64,000 nucleotides of DNA from CAYLQA01 sp964385695 (GCA_964385695.1 CAYLQA010000002.1:1-64000), one strand, 5' to 3'. Numbered from the stretch's first letter, positions 33,225 through 41,797 are shown. Notes: generated by a model from the letters alone, not told the origin. Translations and numbers: made by a program.

Positions 33225-33654
33225 AGGCGGCGATGTCTATGTCGCCGTTCAGCGATACCTCCATGGCCCGAGCCGGGCACACGGCAACGCACAGACCACA
33301 GGCCGTGCACTTATCCTCGTCAAAGGGCACGGACATATCAGGTCGATGCAACGAGAGGGCACCGGTGGGGCAAATGCCGGTACAGGCCCCGCACTGGTAG
33401 CATTTTTCATCATCCCGGCGGATATTGCCGGCCATGGACTGCACCTTAACGCCGACCTCTTTCAGGTACTCGATTCCCTTTTTCACATTGGCCTTGTGGC
33501 CCTGGAACTCGATGACCATGACTCCCTCTTGCTGCAAGAGGATAGTGGCCTTGAGAATATTGAACTCAATATCGAATTTTTTGACCAGGTTGCAAATAAT
33601 GGGCTGGTCGATAACCACCTTGGGGAACTTCAAAACATAAATACGAGTGTTCAT
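33223..33654 (-). CDS. NIL-domain ferredoxin (two [4Fe-4S] clusters)
   Basis: A protein of 143 residues. The N-terminal NIL (ACT-like) domain, including VLKFPKVVIDQPIICNL, is known from MetN and from ferredoxins of anaerobes. The C-terminal half has two CxxCxxCxxxCP sets: CYQCGACTGICP and CTACGLCVAVCP. In methanogens and some Desulfobacterota such NIL-ferredoxins take part in homocysteine synthesis from aspartate semialdehyde; that role here is inference. I start at the ATG at 33654, spaced six bases after GAGGT; a GTG at 33660 would leave no spacing. Confidence 0.92.
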   Translation of the reverse strand: MNTRIYVLKFPKVVIDQPIICNLVKKFDIEFNILKATILLQQEGVMVIEFQGHKANVKKGIEYLKEVGVKVQSMAGNIRRDDEKCYQCGACTGICPTGALSLHRPDMSVPFDEDKCTACGLCVAVCPARAMEVSLNGDIDIAA

Positions 33655-33656
33655 AC

Positions 33657-34226
33657 TCACACCTCAGGCAGATTCAGGTGACTCTGCACGGAATCTAAAG
33701 CCGACTCAAGCGGCTGATTGGTATTGATGGTAATAAAATGAGCGGCTGGCAGCTCAGCCGGTACCTCAAAACGCTCTTTTTGCTGCAAATAAATCTCCCA
33801 GCGCCCGTCTGATACGGCATTGGGGTCTTTGGCCCGCTGTTCCATACGGCGCCTCATCTCGTCCTCGGGACATTCACAGAGAATGAAGTATAGCGGAAGA
33901 TCAAGGTGTTGCGCAAGTGCTTGCAGACGATCCCGCTCACTGCGCGACTGGTAGGAGGCATCCAAAACCACCCCCCTGCCCTGCTCCAGGTGCGTTTTTG
34001 CGTGGTCAAGAAGGGCATCATAGGTCTTTAGAGAAAACTCTTTGGTGTATATGCCCTGGTCAACACCATCTTGCTGACTGCTCGACGGATCAAGGCCTGC
34101 CAACTCTTTACGCACCACATCGGAGTTGTAATAGGCCAGTCCTTGCCGCTCGGCCCAGGCCTGGGCCAGGGTGGATTTGCCGGTGGCGATAAGCCCGAAA
34201 AAAACAAAAAAATTAGCAGGTTGCAT
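33657..34226 (-). CDS. Zeta-toxin-like/AAA P-loop kinase (COG0645 type)
   Basis: A P-loop kinase-like protein of 189 residues. Walker A is GLIATGKST (residues 11-19). Later motifs include VVLDASYQSRSERDRL, and a lid-like ECPEDEMRRRMEQRAKD. Its start at 34226 lies 14 bp inside the 3' end of the upstream phosphotransferase gene. In many bacteria these two units are one fused protein, so the pair probably forms a complex. Longer in-frame starts read through the upstream gene and are not credible. Confidence 0.85.
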   Translation of the reverse strand: MQPANFFVFFGLIATGKSTLAQAWAERQGLAYYNSDVVRKELAGLDPSSSQQDGVDQGIYTKEFSLKTYDALLDHAKTHLEQGRGVVLDASYQSRSERDRLQALAQHLDLPLYFILCECPEDEMRRRMEQRAKDPNAVSDGRWEIYLQQKERFEVPAELPAAHFITINTNQPLESALDSVQSHLNLPEV

Positions 34227-35226
34227 AGCGCTCCGCCAAAAGAAAATATTTCTTGGCCTGGGCAAGACAGCTTTCCTTGGTTGCCTCATCCACCTCTGGC
34301 GCATGGGCGGTGAACAGGCCGATCTTGCCGCGCACATAGGCGCGATAGCACTTATAGAAATTGAGCATCTGCTTGAGCCCCTCATCACCGGCCTTGGCGC
34401 AGAAGGTGTTGATGAAGTAATCGGAAAGCTCGCTTAAGCCGTGGTAGTCAAGATCCATGGCCAAAAAGGCCACATCGCTGGCCACGTCACAGTAGCGGAA
34501 GCGCTCGTTGAACTCGATGCAGTCAAAAATAAAGACCTCATCGGCCAGACAGATGTTGGCAGAGTAGAGATCGCCATGGCAGTCTCGGACCCTGCCCGCC
34601 TCAATGCGTCCGTTAAAAAGGGCTTCCTTGGTCAAAAAGTCCTTGGCATAGGTGCTGATGGTGGCGAACTGCTCGGCACTTAAGGCATCACAGCCGACAA
34701 AACCTTCGGTCTGCTCAAAATTCTCCAGCACATTCACACCCACTGCCTTGGCCGTGCCAAACTCCTTGATCGCATCGCTGCCGTCCGCTTTTTCGTAAAA
34801 CGGCACCAGGATATCGATGATCTTATCCAGGGTGGCCTCATTGAGGGCATTGTCGGCTATGGCGTTGCCCATCATACGTTCTTCGGGCATGCGGGACATC
34901 TTTACGGCATACTCATCCGCATTGCCGCTGCCGGACAAGGCAAAGCTGCCATCCTGTTCGGTGATGGGCACGACATCGAGATAGAGGGAGGGACAAAGGC
35001 GACGGTTCAGGGCCAACTCCTGCTCGCAAAAATGCTTCCTCTTCTCCAGGGTGGTAAAGTTCAAAAAGCCGAAATCAACCGGCTTTTTTACCTTGTAGAC
35101 ATACTCACCTGCCAGGAGCACATAGGAAATATGGGTCTGCACCAACTTGATCTCATCAACCGGATGGGGGTATGCCTCAGGACGCAACAACGCCTGGATA
35201 AAAAGAGGAAGGTTTTCGTCTGCCAT
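34213..35226 (-). CDS. Aminoglycoside phosphotransferase-like kinase (COG2187)
   Basis: A 337-residue protein kinase-like fold enzyme. The catalytic Brenner-type motif is CHGDLYSANICL, followed by the metal-binding aspartate in FIFDCIEFN. The N-terminal part KPVDFGFLNFTTLEKRKHFC is typical of COG2187. Proteins of this group are annotated as aminoglycoside phosphotransferases, but they are not resistance enzymes in general and the substrate is unknown. It overlaps the following P-loop gene by 14 bp. Confidence 0.85.
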   Translation of the reverse strand: MADENLPLFIQALLRPEAYPHPVDEIKLVQTHISYVLLAGEYVYKVKKPVDFGFLNFTTLEKRKHFCEQELALNRRLCPSLYLDVVPITEQDGSFALSGSGNADEYAVKMSRMPEERMMGNAIADNALNEATLDKIIDILVPFYEKADGSDAIKEFGTAKAVGVNVLENFEQTEGFVGCDALSAEQFATISTYAKDFLTKEALFNGRIEAGRVRDCHGDLYSANICLADEVFIFDCIEFNERFRYCDVASDVAFLAMDLDYHGLSELSDYFINTFCAKAGDEGLKQMLNFYKCYRAYVRGKIGLFTAHAPEVDEATKESCLAQAKKYFLLAERYATC

Positions 35227-35335
35227 AATATGCCTCTATGCAATGGTTTTCCTGAAATTATTTGATAGAAAGAGGCACCATACCAAAATCAGGCTGCTGA
35301 GTAAATATTGAGGCGAAAAATGGAGGAAGAATGAG

Positions 35336-35365
35336 AAATAAAAAGCGGCCTTTCCTTAAGGCCGC
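35336..35365 (-). terminator. Terminator of the glycine-rich protein gene
   Basis: GCGGCCTT (35345-35352) pairs with AAGGCCGC (35358-35365) around a 5-nt loop. On the minus strand the stem is followed by TTTTTA. It lies 37 bp beyond the stop of the gene at 35402-35719. Confidence 0.85.
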
Positions 35366-35401
35366 TCGTAGATAAAACAGGCGTGTCACATGCTCTGGTC
35401 G

Positions 35402-35719
35402 TCACTCACCCTGGGAGTACTGATTTTGATGGCGATACTGATAGTGATGCCGCTCGCTGTCCCGGTCTTGCTCATGGTCCCACTTCTGCTCGCGTTTACT
35501 TTTTTTGCTGGCCCGTTCCGCCTCGCCCTCATTAGAGCGTTGCCGATCACGATCCATATCGCCCTGTCCGCTGCCGTGAGAGTATCCACCCAAACCGCCG
35601 CCATATCCCCCTCCTCCGGAGCGCCCTCCCCCACCACCACGGGCAGAAGCAGAGCCAAACAGTAACAGGATAAGGCAACTTGCAAACAAGGCCACATTTA
35701 TAATCGTATTGAGCTTCAT
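35402..35719 (-). CDS. Small exported glycine-rich, charged protein
   Basis: A 105-residue protein of unknown function. A signal peptide (NVALFASCLILLLFGSASA|RG) is followed by a glycine-rich stretch of about 28 residues, then a highly charged, low-complexity tail rich in Asp, Arg, Glu, Gln and His (SERHHYQYRHQNQYSQGE). It probably is disordered in the periplasm or outside the cell. It stands alone, with its own terminator. No family was recognised; a real gene is supported by the signal peptide and terminator. Confidence 0.7.
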   Translation of the reverse strand: MKLNTIINVALFASCLILLLFGSASARGGGGGRSGGGGYGGGLGGYSHGSGQGDMDRDRQRSNEGEAERASKKSKREQKWDHEQDRDSERHHYQYRHQNQYSQGE

Positions 35720-35924
35720 ACAACTTCCCTCCTCGTTTTAGACATTAGGTTTCACACTCCTAATAACGAGCCGCAGGACAAAAGGGTTCCGCAGAAAAAT
35801 ACACCATGACAACAATTTAGACAAAAGTGCCCTAACATAAAAATTTCACTCAACTTTTTTGAAAAAATGCCGAACAAGATGATGGAAGGCAAAGTAAAAA
35901 AGCAAGTACGTTTAGGGCCCGAAT

Positions 35925-36302
35925 ATGACCAAATCGAACTTCGACATACTCATCGTGGACGATGCTACCGTTGTCCGCAACATCATGAAACTGCAGCTGC
36001 AGAAAATGGGGTTTGAAAAAATCCACGAAGCGCCGGACGGCAGTGTGGCCATGGATCTGTTGGAGGAGGAAAAGATCGATTTGATTATCTCGGATTGGAA
36101 CATGCCGGTGATGAACGGCTATGAGTTGCTCAAGAACGTCCGCACCCACATGACTTATAAAGACATACCCTTCATCATGGTTACGGCGGAGGCCACGGCC
36201 AAAAATATCTGCATGGCCATGCAGATGAAGGTCAACGAACTTATTTTAAAGCCCTTCACCCTGGATATCCTGGAGACAAAGATCAACCAGGTTATTCACT
36301 GA
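35925..36302 (+). CDS. Single-domain CheY-like response regulator
   Basis: A 125-residue receiver domain without an output domain. Acidic pocket D12/D13, phospho-acceptor D57 (LIISDWNMPVMNG), T86 (IMVTAEA) and K108 (LILKPF) are all present. The sequence IISDWNMPVMNGYELLK is characteristic of chemotaxis CheY. No chemotaxis kinase is nearby. It is monocistronic, and a short repeat begins at its stop codon. Confidence 0.93.
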   Translation: MTKSNFDILIVDDATVVRNIMKLQLQKMGFEKIHEAPDGSVAMDLLEEEKIDLIISDWNMPVMNGYELLKNVRTHMTYKDIPFIMVTAEATAKNICMAMQMKVNELILKPFTLDILETKINQVIH

Positions 36303-36355
36303 ACATGCAAAGCGAACCAAAATCTCGCTGCGTGCAGCGGGTGGTGAGCGAATCT
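36301..36355. repeat. Short repeat overlapping the CheY stop codon
   Basis: GAACATGCAAAGCGAA (36301-36316) is identical to 23601-23616. It is followed by a small palindromic core (TCGCTGCGTGCAGCG) and GCGAATCTG. It is a second copy of the element downstream of vapC. Confidence 0.55.
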
Positions 36356-36387
36356 GATAAAGTCCACTTCCTTACATACCGAGCCGC

Positions 36388-36957
36388 TTAACGGCTCAAA
36401 GAAGAGGAAGGCTCCCCTGCCGTGCGCAGCTTAGGAGGAACAGGATCCAGCCGACGCAATTTGTCTAAGAGCAGGTCAAGGGGAAAGTCGGCTGCAAAAA
36501 AACTCCTGTTCGCCTCCAGCACCTCGGCAGCCTTTTGGGCCATCTTACGCGCCCCCGACTCATTGCCCTGATCATGCAGTTTGATATACATGCCTGCTGC
36601 GCGAATCATCGCCTGCAGGACCTGCTTTTCCGCACCCGTTGCCGCAAGCCAGGCATGCTCTAAAATCTCATGCACCTCAAAAAAGAGGCCCAGATCCCAC
36701 AGCACCAGCGCCCTTTCCCAGGCCGTGGCAATATCCTCTTCGCGAACAAGTGTCAGTGCCTGGTTGTAGCTCTCAAGGCGGCTCATGATATACTGCCCAT
36801 ATACTTCACCAGGATTGCCGGAGAGCATATCTTCGGCAACCCTCCGGGCCGGAGCCAGGTCCAGTTGCTCAAAAACGAGCGTTAAGGCCTCTGAGAGCGC
36901 ATTTCGAACATCTCTGGCCACTCGGTCCTCAAAAGGGTCAAATCCCGTGTCAGTCAT
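36388..36957 (-). CDS. DUF309 domain-containing protein
   Basis: A helical protein of 189 residues. The DUF309 signature is GLFFEVHEILEHAWLAATG, with LQAMIRAAGMYIKLHDQG after it. The function of the family is unknown; the conserved His/Glu residues suggest metal binding. It lies alone between CheY and a drug/metabolite transporter gene. Confidence 0.85.
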   Translation of the reverse strand: MTDTGFDPFEDRVARDVRNALSEALTLVFEQLDLAPARRVAEDMLSGNPGEVYGQYIMSRLESYNQALTLVREEDIATAWERALVLWDLGLFFEVHEILEHAWLAATGAEKQVLQAMIRAAGMYIKLHDQGNESGARKMAQKAAEVLEANRSFFAADFPLDLLLDKLRRLDPVPPKLRTAGEPSSSLSR

Positions 36958-37028
36958 ATAAAAAGCCTACCAGGACGCAAATTAATAGCCAAGCCATATT
37001 CCTACCTTGTGGCGGACAATAAAAAACG

Positions 37029-37877
37029 TTAGGATCGTTGGGCCGGTTCCGAGACCTTCCAGCGGGATTTCACCAGGATAAGCCCGCCGACCATGATCAG
37101 TCCGGCCCCTGCAAAGACTATGGCCTGGGGCATCTCATCCCAGAAGAGATAGCCGTAAAGGACCGAAAGGATGATGGAAGAATAGCTGGCTGCTGCCACG
37201 GCCGGAGCCCTGTCCCTGCGATAGGCCGCAGTCATGAGCAACTGGCCCAGGCTGGCAAAAAGGGCAACGCCTGCGATGAGCAGCCATTGCCTCGCGCTGA
37301 GCGGCACAAAACTCGGCACCACCCAGATGGCGGTGGTCAGACCGGTGAGCACGATAAAGTTAAAAACAATGGCCAGGGGCGCATCGGTACGGTTCAGGCG
37401 CCGGACCAGGAGATGGGCAATGGCAGAGGTGGCTGCTCCGGCCAGGGCGACCCAGGCCGCAAGGGACCAGTTCATGCTTGGGTTCATGATCAAGACCACC
37501 CCACACAGGCCGGTGATAATGGCGACCCAGGCAGCCTTTGGTGCATGCTCCCCCACCATAACAGGGGCAAAGAGGGCAAGCATCAAGGGCTGGGCCCGGC
37601 CGATAAAAACGCAATCAGCCAAGGGCATATGAGTCAGGGCATAGAAGAAGCAGTGCATGGCGGTCATGCCGAAAAGAGTCCGCCAGATGAGGGCCTTCTT
37701 GGCCTGGACCAAGGCCGGTACCCCACGCTGGACGATTACGGCCAAGAGAAAGGGTGCTGCCAGCCAGCAACGCAAAAAGATCAGCTGACTCAAGGGGATT
37801 TCAGGCCCGATGCCTTTGATCAATGCCGCCATGGTGGCAAAGCTGGCCGAGGCTGCCAACATCAGGATTACACCCAT
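37029..37877 (-). CDS. EamA/DMT-family transporter
   Basis: An inner-membrane protein of about 282 residues with ten predicted helices in two EamA repeats, of the drug/metabolite transporter superfamily. The N-terminus ILMLAASASFATMAALIK and the motif HMPLADCVFIGRAQPL are typical. I take the ATG at 37877 (MGVILMLAAS), because the frame upstream of it translates an inverted repeat. The substrate is unknown. It diverges from the HEAT-repeat gene. Confidence 0.88.
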   Translation of the reverse strand: MGVILMLAASASFATMAALIKGIGPEIPLSQLIFLRCWLAAPFLLAVIVQRGVPALVQAKKALIWRTLFGMTAMHCFFYALTHMPLADCVFIGRAQPLMLALFAPVMVGEHAPKAAWVAIITGLCGVVLIMNPSMNWSLAAWVALAGAATSAIAHLLVRRLNRTDAPLAIVFNFIVLTGLTTAIWVVPSFVPLSARQWLLIAGVALFASLGQLLMTAAYRRDRAPAVAAASYSSIILSVLYGYLFWDEMPQAIVFAGAGLIMVGGLILVKSRWKVSEPAQRS

Positions 37878-37903
37878 ATTAAATACCCAGTAACAAGTGA
37901 CGG

Positions 37904-38082
37904 GTAACGAGTGACAAGTTGAACCGTGCTTCTTGATTGAAAGTCCCCGCTGCAAGGAGCGGAGAATGCGTTATCTTTTGTTGGTTCATTCTTTTCTCAA
38001 CGGTCCCGGGATGTTATGTTGTCTGACTATTCTAAGCAAGTAGGGAATAACGATCTTTTTCTTGTTACTTGTCACTCGTTAC
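37904..38082. repeat. Widely spaced inverted repeat (GTAACGAGTGACAAGT)
   Basis: GTAACGAGTGACAAGT at 37904-37919 is repeated in inverted orientation at 38067-38082, 16 of 16 bases. The left side also has the related word AGTAACAAGTGACGG just before it. The arms flank the divergent start region of the transporter and HEAT-repeat genes. Confidence 0.65.
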
Positions 38083-38102
38083 TACCTGAAAGGGAAAAAG
38101 CA

Positions 38103-38498
38103 ATGCAGCAGGAACAGGAGCAGGATCTAGCAAAGGTCATTGGTGATTTCCTCGAAATGGGGCATGTGGAGAATATCATGGCAATGTTCAAGCAGGATAC
38201 CGACAATTACTCCTTGACCGGTGAACTGCTGCGGGATGAGCGTTTCATGGTGCGTATGGGTGTGGCGGTTCTTTTTGAGGAATTAAAAGATATCCGGCCG
38301 GACGACATTGCCCTGGCCATCCCCTCACTGGTTGCCGTGCTCACAGACGACACCCCCTGGGTCCGGGGCGAGGCGGTCAATATCCTCGGCCTTATCGGTA
38401 CCGCCGAGGCAATGGAGCATGTTCAAAAGATGCTCCACGACCCGGACCCACAGGTCCGGGAGATTGCCGAAGATTATCTCCAGGAAGAGGGAAACTGA
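38103..38498 (+). CDS. Small HEAT-repeat protein
   Basis: A protein of 131 residues composed of HEAT-like helical repeats. The segments DDIALAIPSLVAVLTDDTPWVRGEAV and HVQKMLHDPDPQVREIAEDYL (two parts) are the clearest. I choose the ATG at 38103 (MQQEQEQDLAK), because the longer frame reads back through the inverted repeat. HEAT repeats bind proteins; no partner is evident. It converges on aspS. Confidence 0.75.
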   Translation: MQQEQEQDLAKVIGDFLEMGHVENIMAMFKQDTDNYSLTGELLRDERFMVRMGVAVLFEELKDIRPDDIALAIPSLVAVLTDDTPWVRGEAVNILGLIGTAEAMEHVQKMLHDPDPQVREIAEDYLQEEGN

Positions 38499-38535
38499 AG
38501 TTCTTCTTGCCGCCCCCTTTCCCCCTTGTTGGCCA

Positions 38536-38636
38536 GCTGTGCAGAAGTGCTCCAGATGCAAGGAAGAGGTCTGTCCGCCACAGCCCAGCTATGCGGACAG
38601 GCCGATAACGCCGCAGATGGGGTGCTACTGGACAGC
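38536..38636. repeat. Palindromic intergenic element downstream of aspS
   Basis: The imperfect outer arms start at GCTGTGCAG (38536) and end at GACAGC (38636). Inner arms CTGTCCGC (38571-38578) and GCGGACAG (38593-38600) are perfect. It carries the family blocks GATGCAAGG and CCGATAACGCCGCAGATG. It separates the converging HEAT-repeat and aspS genes. Confidence 0.75.
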
Positions 38637-38640
38637 CCTC

Positions 38641-40431
38641 CTATTCCTTTTCTTTCCAGTCAGGTCTGAGACTCAGCTCGGTGAGCTGCTTTCTGGCCAC
38701 CGAGGCCGGGGCATCGGTGAGCGGGCAGGTTGCCTTCTGGGTTTTCGGAAAGGCGATCACGTCGCGGATGGAATCACGGCCGGTGATGATCATCATCAGA
38801 CGGTCAAAACCAAAGGCCATACCGCCGTGGGGCGGTGCACCGAGCTCCAAGGCCTTCAACAGAAAGGAGAACTTGTCGTTGGCCTCCTGCTCATCAATAC
38901 CCAGAGCGGCAAAGACCTTGTCCTGGAGATCCTTTTGATAGATACGCAGGGAGCCGCCGCCGATCTCGGTACCGTTGAGTACCATGTCGTAGGCGCGGCT
39001 GCGTACCTTGGCCGGCTCGCTGTCCAGTAGATGGAGGTCCTCCTCCTTAGGCATGGTAAATGGGTGATGCACTGCGGTGTGGCGCTTGAGATCCTGGTCA
39101 TACTCCACCAGCGGGAAGTCGGTAACCCAGAGGAAATCAAAGGTATCCTTGTCGATCAGGTTCAGTCGGCGGGCCATTTCCAAACGAATTTCAGCCAAGA
39201 CCTGGTGCACCGTGGATGGACTGTCCGCCTGGAAGAGTAAGAGATCTCCCTCTTCGGCGCCAAGGGTCTCGGTCATGGCGGCGCGTTCCTCATCGGCAAA
39301 GAATTTGGCAATGGGGGACTGCCATTCGCCGTCGGCCTTCATCTTGACCCAGGCCAAACCTTTGGCTCCGTAGTTGCCGGCAAACTCGGTCAGATCATCA
39401 AGATCTTTGCGGGAGAAGGTGGCACAACCCTTGGCATTGATGGCCTTGACCACCCCGCCGCGCTCAACAACATCGCGGAAAACCTTGAAGCTGGCATCCT
39501 TGACGATGTCGGTGAGATCGGTCAGCTCCAGGCCGAAACGGGTATCGGGCCGGTCGGTGCCGAAACGCTCCACTGCCTCCTGGTAGGTCATACGCGGAAA
39601 CGGGGTCGTAATCTCCAAACCTTTAGTGGCCTTGAACAGCTTGACCATCATCTCCTCGCCGATGGTGTACATATCCTCTTCGGTGATAAAGGAAAGCTCC
39701 ATATCCACCTGGGTGAATTCGGGCTGGCGATCTGCGCGGAGATCTTCGTCGCGGAAGCAGCGGGTGATCTGGTAATAACGGTCCATACCCGCCACCATCA
39801 ACAGCTGCTTAAAGAGCTGGGGAGACTGGGGCAGGGCATAAAAATTGCCGGAATTCACACGGCTGGGCACAAGGTAGTCGCGGGCGCCCTCCGGGGTGGA
39901 GCGGGTGAGGATCGGGGTCTCAACCTCCAAGAAGTTCTCATCGTTGAGATAGGAGCGGATGGCCTGGGCCGCCTTGTGACGCAGGATAAGGTTTTCCGCC
40001 ATCTGCGGCCTTCTCAGGTCCAAGTAACGATACTGGAGGCGCAGGGCGTCGGAGACCTCACCTTCCTCATCAAGGGGAAAGGGCGGGGTTTTGGACGGGT
40101 TGAGAATACGCAGTTCATCGACCAAAACCTCGATCTCGCCGGTGACCAGTTTGTTATTGACCATGCCGTCGGGACGGGCCTCTACCCTGCCCTTGATGGC
40201 CAGAACCCACTCACTGCGCAGGCCGTGGGCCTTGGCATGGACCTCGGGGTTGATCTCCGGATTAAAGACAACCTGGGTCAGTCCCCAACGGTCGCGAAGG
40301 TCGATGAAGATAACACCGCCATGGTCGCGGCGCCTGAGCACCCAACCCATGAGGACGACTTCCTCACCAATGTTCTCTTTATTTAAAACGTTACAGTTAT
40401 GACTGCGTTTCAGGTCTCCCATGGACTCCAT
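38641..40431 (-). CDS. aspS: Aspartyl-tRNA synthetase
   Basis: A class II aminoacyl-tRNA synthetase of 596 residues, the bacterial type with an inserted GAD domain. It has the OB-fold anticodon-binding N-terminus (VLMGWVLRRRDHGGVIFIDLRD), class II motif 2 in RCFRDEDLRADRQPEFTQ, and motif 3 near GMAFGFDRLMMIITG. The start ATG at 40431 follows AAGGAG. It lies 46 bp downstream of hisS. Whether it also charges tRNA-Asn cannot be decided here. Confidence 0.98.
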   Translation of the reverse strand: MESMGDLKRSHNCNVLNKENIGEEVVLMGWVLRRRDHGGVIFIDLRDRWGLTQVVFNPEINPEVHAKAHGLRSEWVLAIKGRVEARPDGMVNNKLVTGEIEVLVDELRILNPSKTPPFPLDEEGEVSDALRLQYRYLDLRRPQMAENLILRHKAAQAIRSYLNDENFLEVETPILTRSTPEGARDYLVPSRVNSGNFYALPQSPQLFKQLLMVAGMDRYYQITRCFRDEDLRADRQPEFTQVDMELSFITEEDMYTIGEEMMVKLFKATKGLEITTPFPRMTYQEAVERFGTDRPDTRFGLELTDLTDIVKDASFKVFRDVVERGGVVKAINAKGCATFSRKDLDDLTEFAGNYGAKGLAWVKMKADGEWQSPIAKFFADEERAAMTETLGAEEGDLLLFQADSPSTVHQVLAEIRLEMARRLNLIDKDTFDFLWVTDFPLVEYDQDLKRHTAVHHPFTMPKEEDLHLLDSEPAKVRSRAYDMVLNGTEIGGGSLRIYQKDLQDKVFAALGIDEQEANDKFSFLLKALELGAPPHGGMAFGFDRLMMIITGRDSIRDVIAFPKTQKATCPLTDAPASVARKQLTELSLRPDWKEKE

Positions 40432-40477
40432 AGGACCACACTCCTTCGCCGTGTGATCGAGTCACACCGCTTATATT

Positions 40478-41752
40478 TTATAAAATTTGTTGTTTGATCG
40501 TTTCCGCCAGCTCGTCCAGGCTGTCGCTTAAGGGCAGATCCACCTGTTCTTTGTTGGCCATATTTCGTAAAACGCCGACACCCTTTTCCAGTTCATCTTC
40601 GCCCAAGATCAGGGTGTAGCTTGACTGGCAGCGGTCTGCCTGCTTCATCTGGCTTTTCAGGCTTCTTCCCTCCACATCCATGGCCACGGTCAAACCGCGG
40701 GCCCGCAGGCCGTGGACTAAAGGGAATGCCCTGATGGCTGCGTTGTCGCCTAAGGCGGCGATAAAGAGATCGGTGCGGCGGCTCGGCAGATTGTCGCCCT
40801 GCTGTTGGTTGAGGAGAAGGACCAGACGCTCCATGCCCACGGCAAAGCCGATGCCCGGCATATTCTTTGGCCCGCCCAACTGCTCCACCAGGCCATCGTA
40901 ACGGCCGCCTGCACCAACTGCGCTCTGGGCGCCCAAGGCATCGGTGATCAGCTCAAAGGTGGTCCGGGTGTAATAATCCAGGCCGCGGACCATGAAGGCG
41001 TTGACCTTGTAAGGCACCTTGATCTGGTCCAGGGCTTCTTTGGTCTTGGAAAAATGCTCCTCGCATCCCTCACAGAGATGGTCGAGGATTAAGGGTGCCT
41101 CGGTATACTGGGCCTGACAGTTGTCGCTCTTGCAGTCCAGAACCCGCAGGGGGTTGGTCTCGCTGCGGCGTTGGCAGTCCTCGCAAACCTTGTCTTTGCG
41201 CTCGGCCAAAAAGTTCACCAGGGCCTCTTTATAGGCGGGGCGGCACTCCGGGCAGCCCAGGGAATTGATCTCCAGGCTGACGGAGATATTCAACTCGGTC
41301 AGGACCTGCCAGCCCATGGCTATGACCTCGGCATCCAACCGGGGGTGATCCGCGCCCAATACCTCGACACTCATCTGATGAAACTGCCTAAGCCTGCCCT
41401 TTTGCGGACGTTCGTGGCGGAACATGGGACCCACGGTGTAGAGGCGCTGCACCGGTTGCTTGACCTGCAGGCCGTGCTCGATAAAGGCGCGCAAGACCGG
41501 GGCCGTGCCTTCGGGCCGCATGGTAATCAGGTCGCCGTTGCGGTCGCTAAAGGTATACATCTCCTTTTCCACGATATCGGTGGCCTCACCGATGGAGCGG
41601 GCAAAGAGCTGGGTCTTTTCGACAATGGGCACCTTGATCTCGGCAAAGCCGTAGCGATGAAAAACGCTACGGGCCGTGGCCTCGATATGCTGCCAGAGCC
41701 CGACCTCGTCGGGCAAGATATCCTTAAAGCCTTTCAGGGCTTTGAGCTTCAT
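40478..41752 (-). CDS. hisS: Histidyl-tRNA synthetase
   Basis: A class II synthetase of 424 residues. Histidine-specific motifs are LVRGLDYYTRTTFE and AVGAGGRYDGLV. The motif 2 region is FRHERPQKGRLRQFHQ, and the N-terminal KALKGFKDILPDE is typical. The start is the ATG at 41752, with AGGA nearby; a TTG one codon earlier is less likely. It leads a hisS-aspS pair, and a promoter followed by a terminator-like hairpin precedes it. Confidence 0.98.
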   Translation of the reverse strand: MKLKALKGFKDILPDEVGLWQHIEATARSVFHRYGFAEIKVPIVEKTQLFARSIGEATDIVEKEMYTFSDRNGDLITMRPEGTAPVLRAFIEHGLQVKQPVQRLYTVGPMFRHERPQKGRLRQFHQMSVEVLGADHPRLDAEVIAMGWQVLTELNISVSLEINSLGCPECRPAYKEALVNFLAERKDKVCEDCQRRSETNPLRVLDCKSDNCQAQYTEAPLILDHLCEGCEEHFSKTKEALDQIKVPYKVNAFMVRGLDYYTRTTFELITDALGAQSAVGAGGRYDGLVEQLGGPKNMPGIGFAVGMERLVLLLNQQQGDNLPSRRTDLFIAALGDNAAIRAFPLVHGLRARGLTVAMDVEGRSLKSQMKQADRCQSSYTLILGEDELEKGVGVLRNMANKEQVDLPLSDSLDELAETIKQQIL

Positions 41753-41772
41753 CAAAATTCCTCGTTCCTAAA

Positions 41773-41797
41773 CAAAAAAAAGCCTGTCACACAGGCT
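41773..41797 (-). terminator. Terminator-like hairpin in the hisS leader
   Basis: AGCCTGT (41781-41787) and ACAGGCT (41791-41797) form a 7-bp stem with a 3-nt loop. On the minus strand eight T residues, broken by one G, follow. The hairpin lies about 20 bp before the hisS start and downstream of the predicted promoter at 41842-41868. It may end read-through from the hydrolase operon or attenuate hisS-aspS. Confidence 0.8.

Noticed and set aside
34227..34388. Longer N-terminus for the P-loop kinase.
   Set aside because: It would overlap the phosphotransferase gene by more than 170 bp and encodes low-quality, Arg/Ser/Cys-rich sequence.
37878..37955. Extended N-terminus of the DMT transporter.
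   Set aside because: The extra 26 codons translate an inverted repeat and do not fit a transporter N-terminus.
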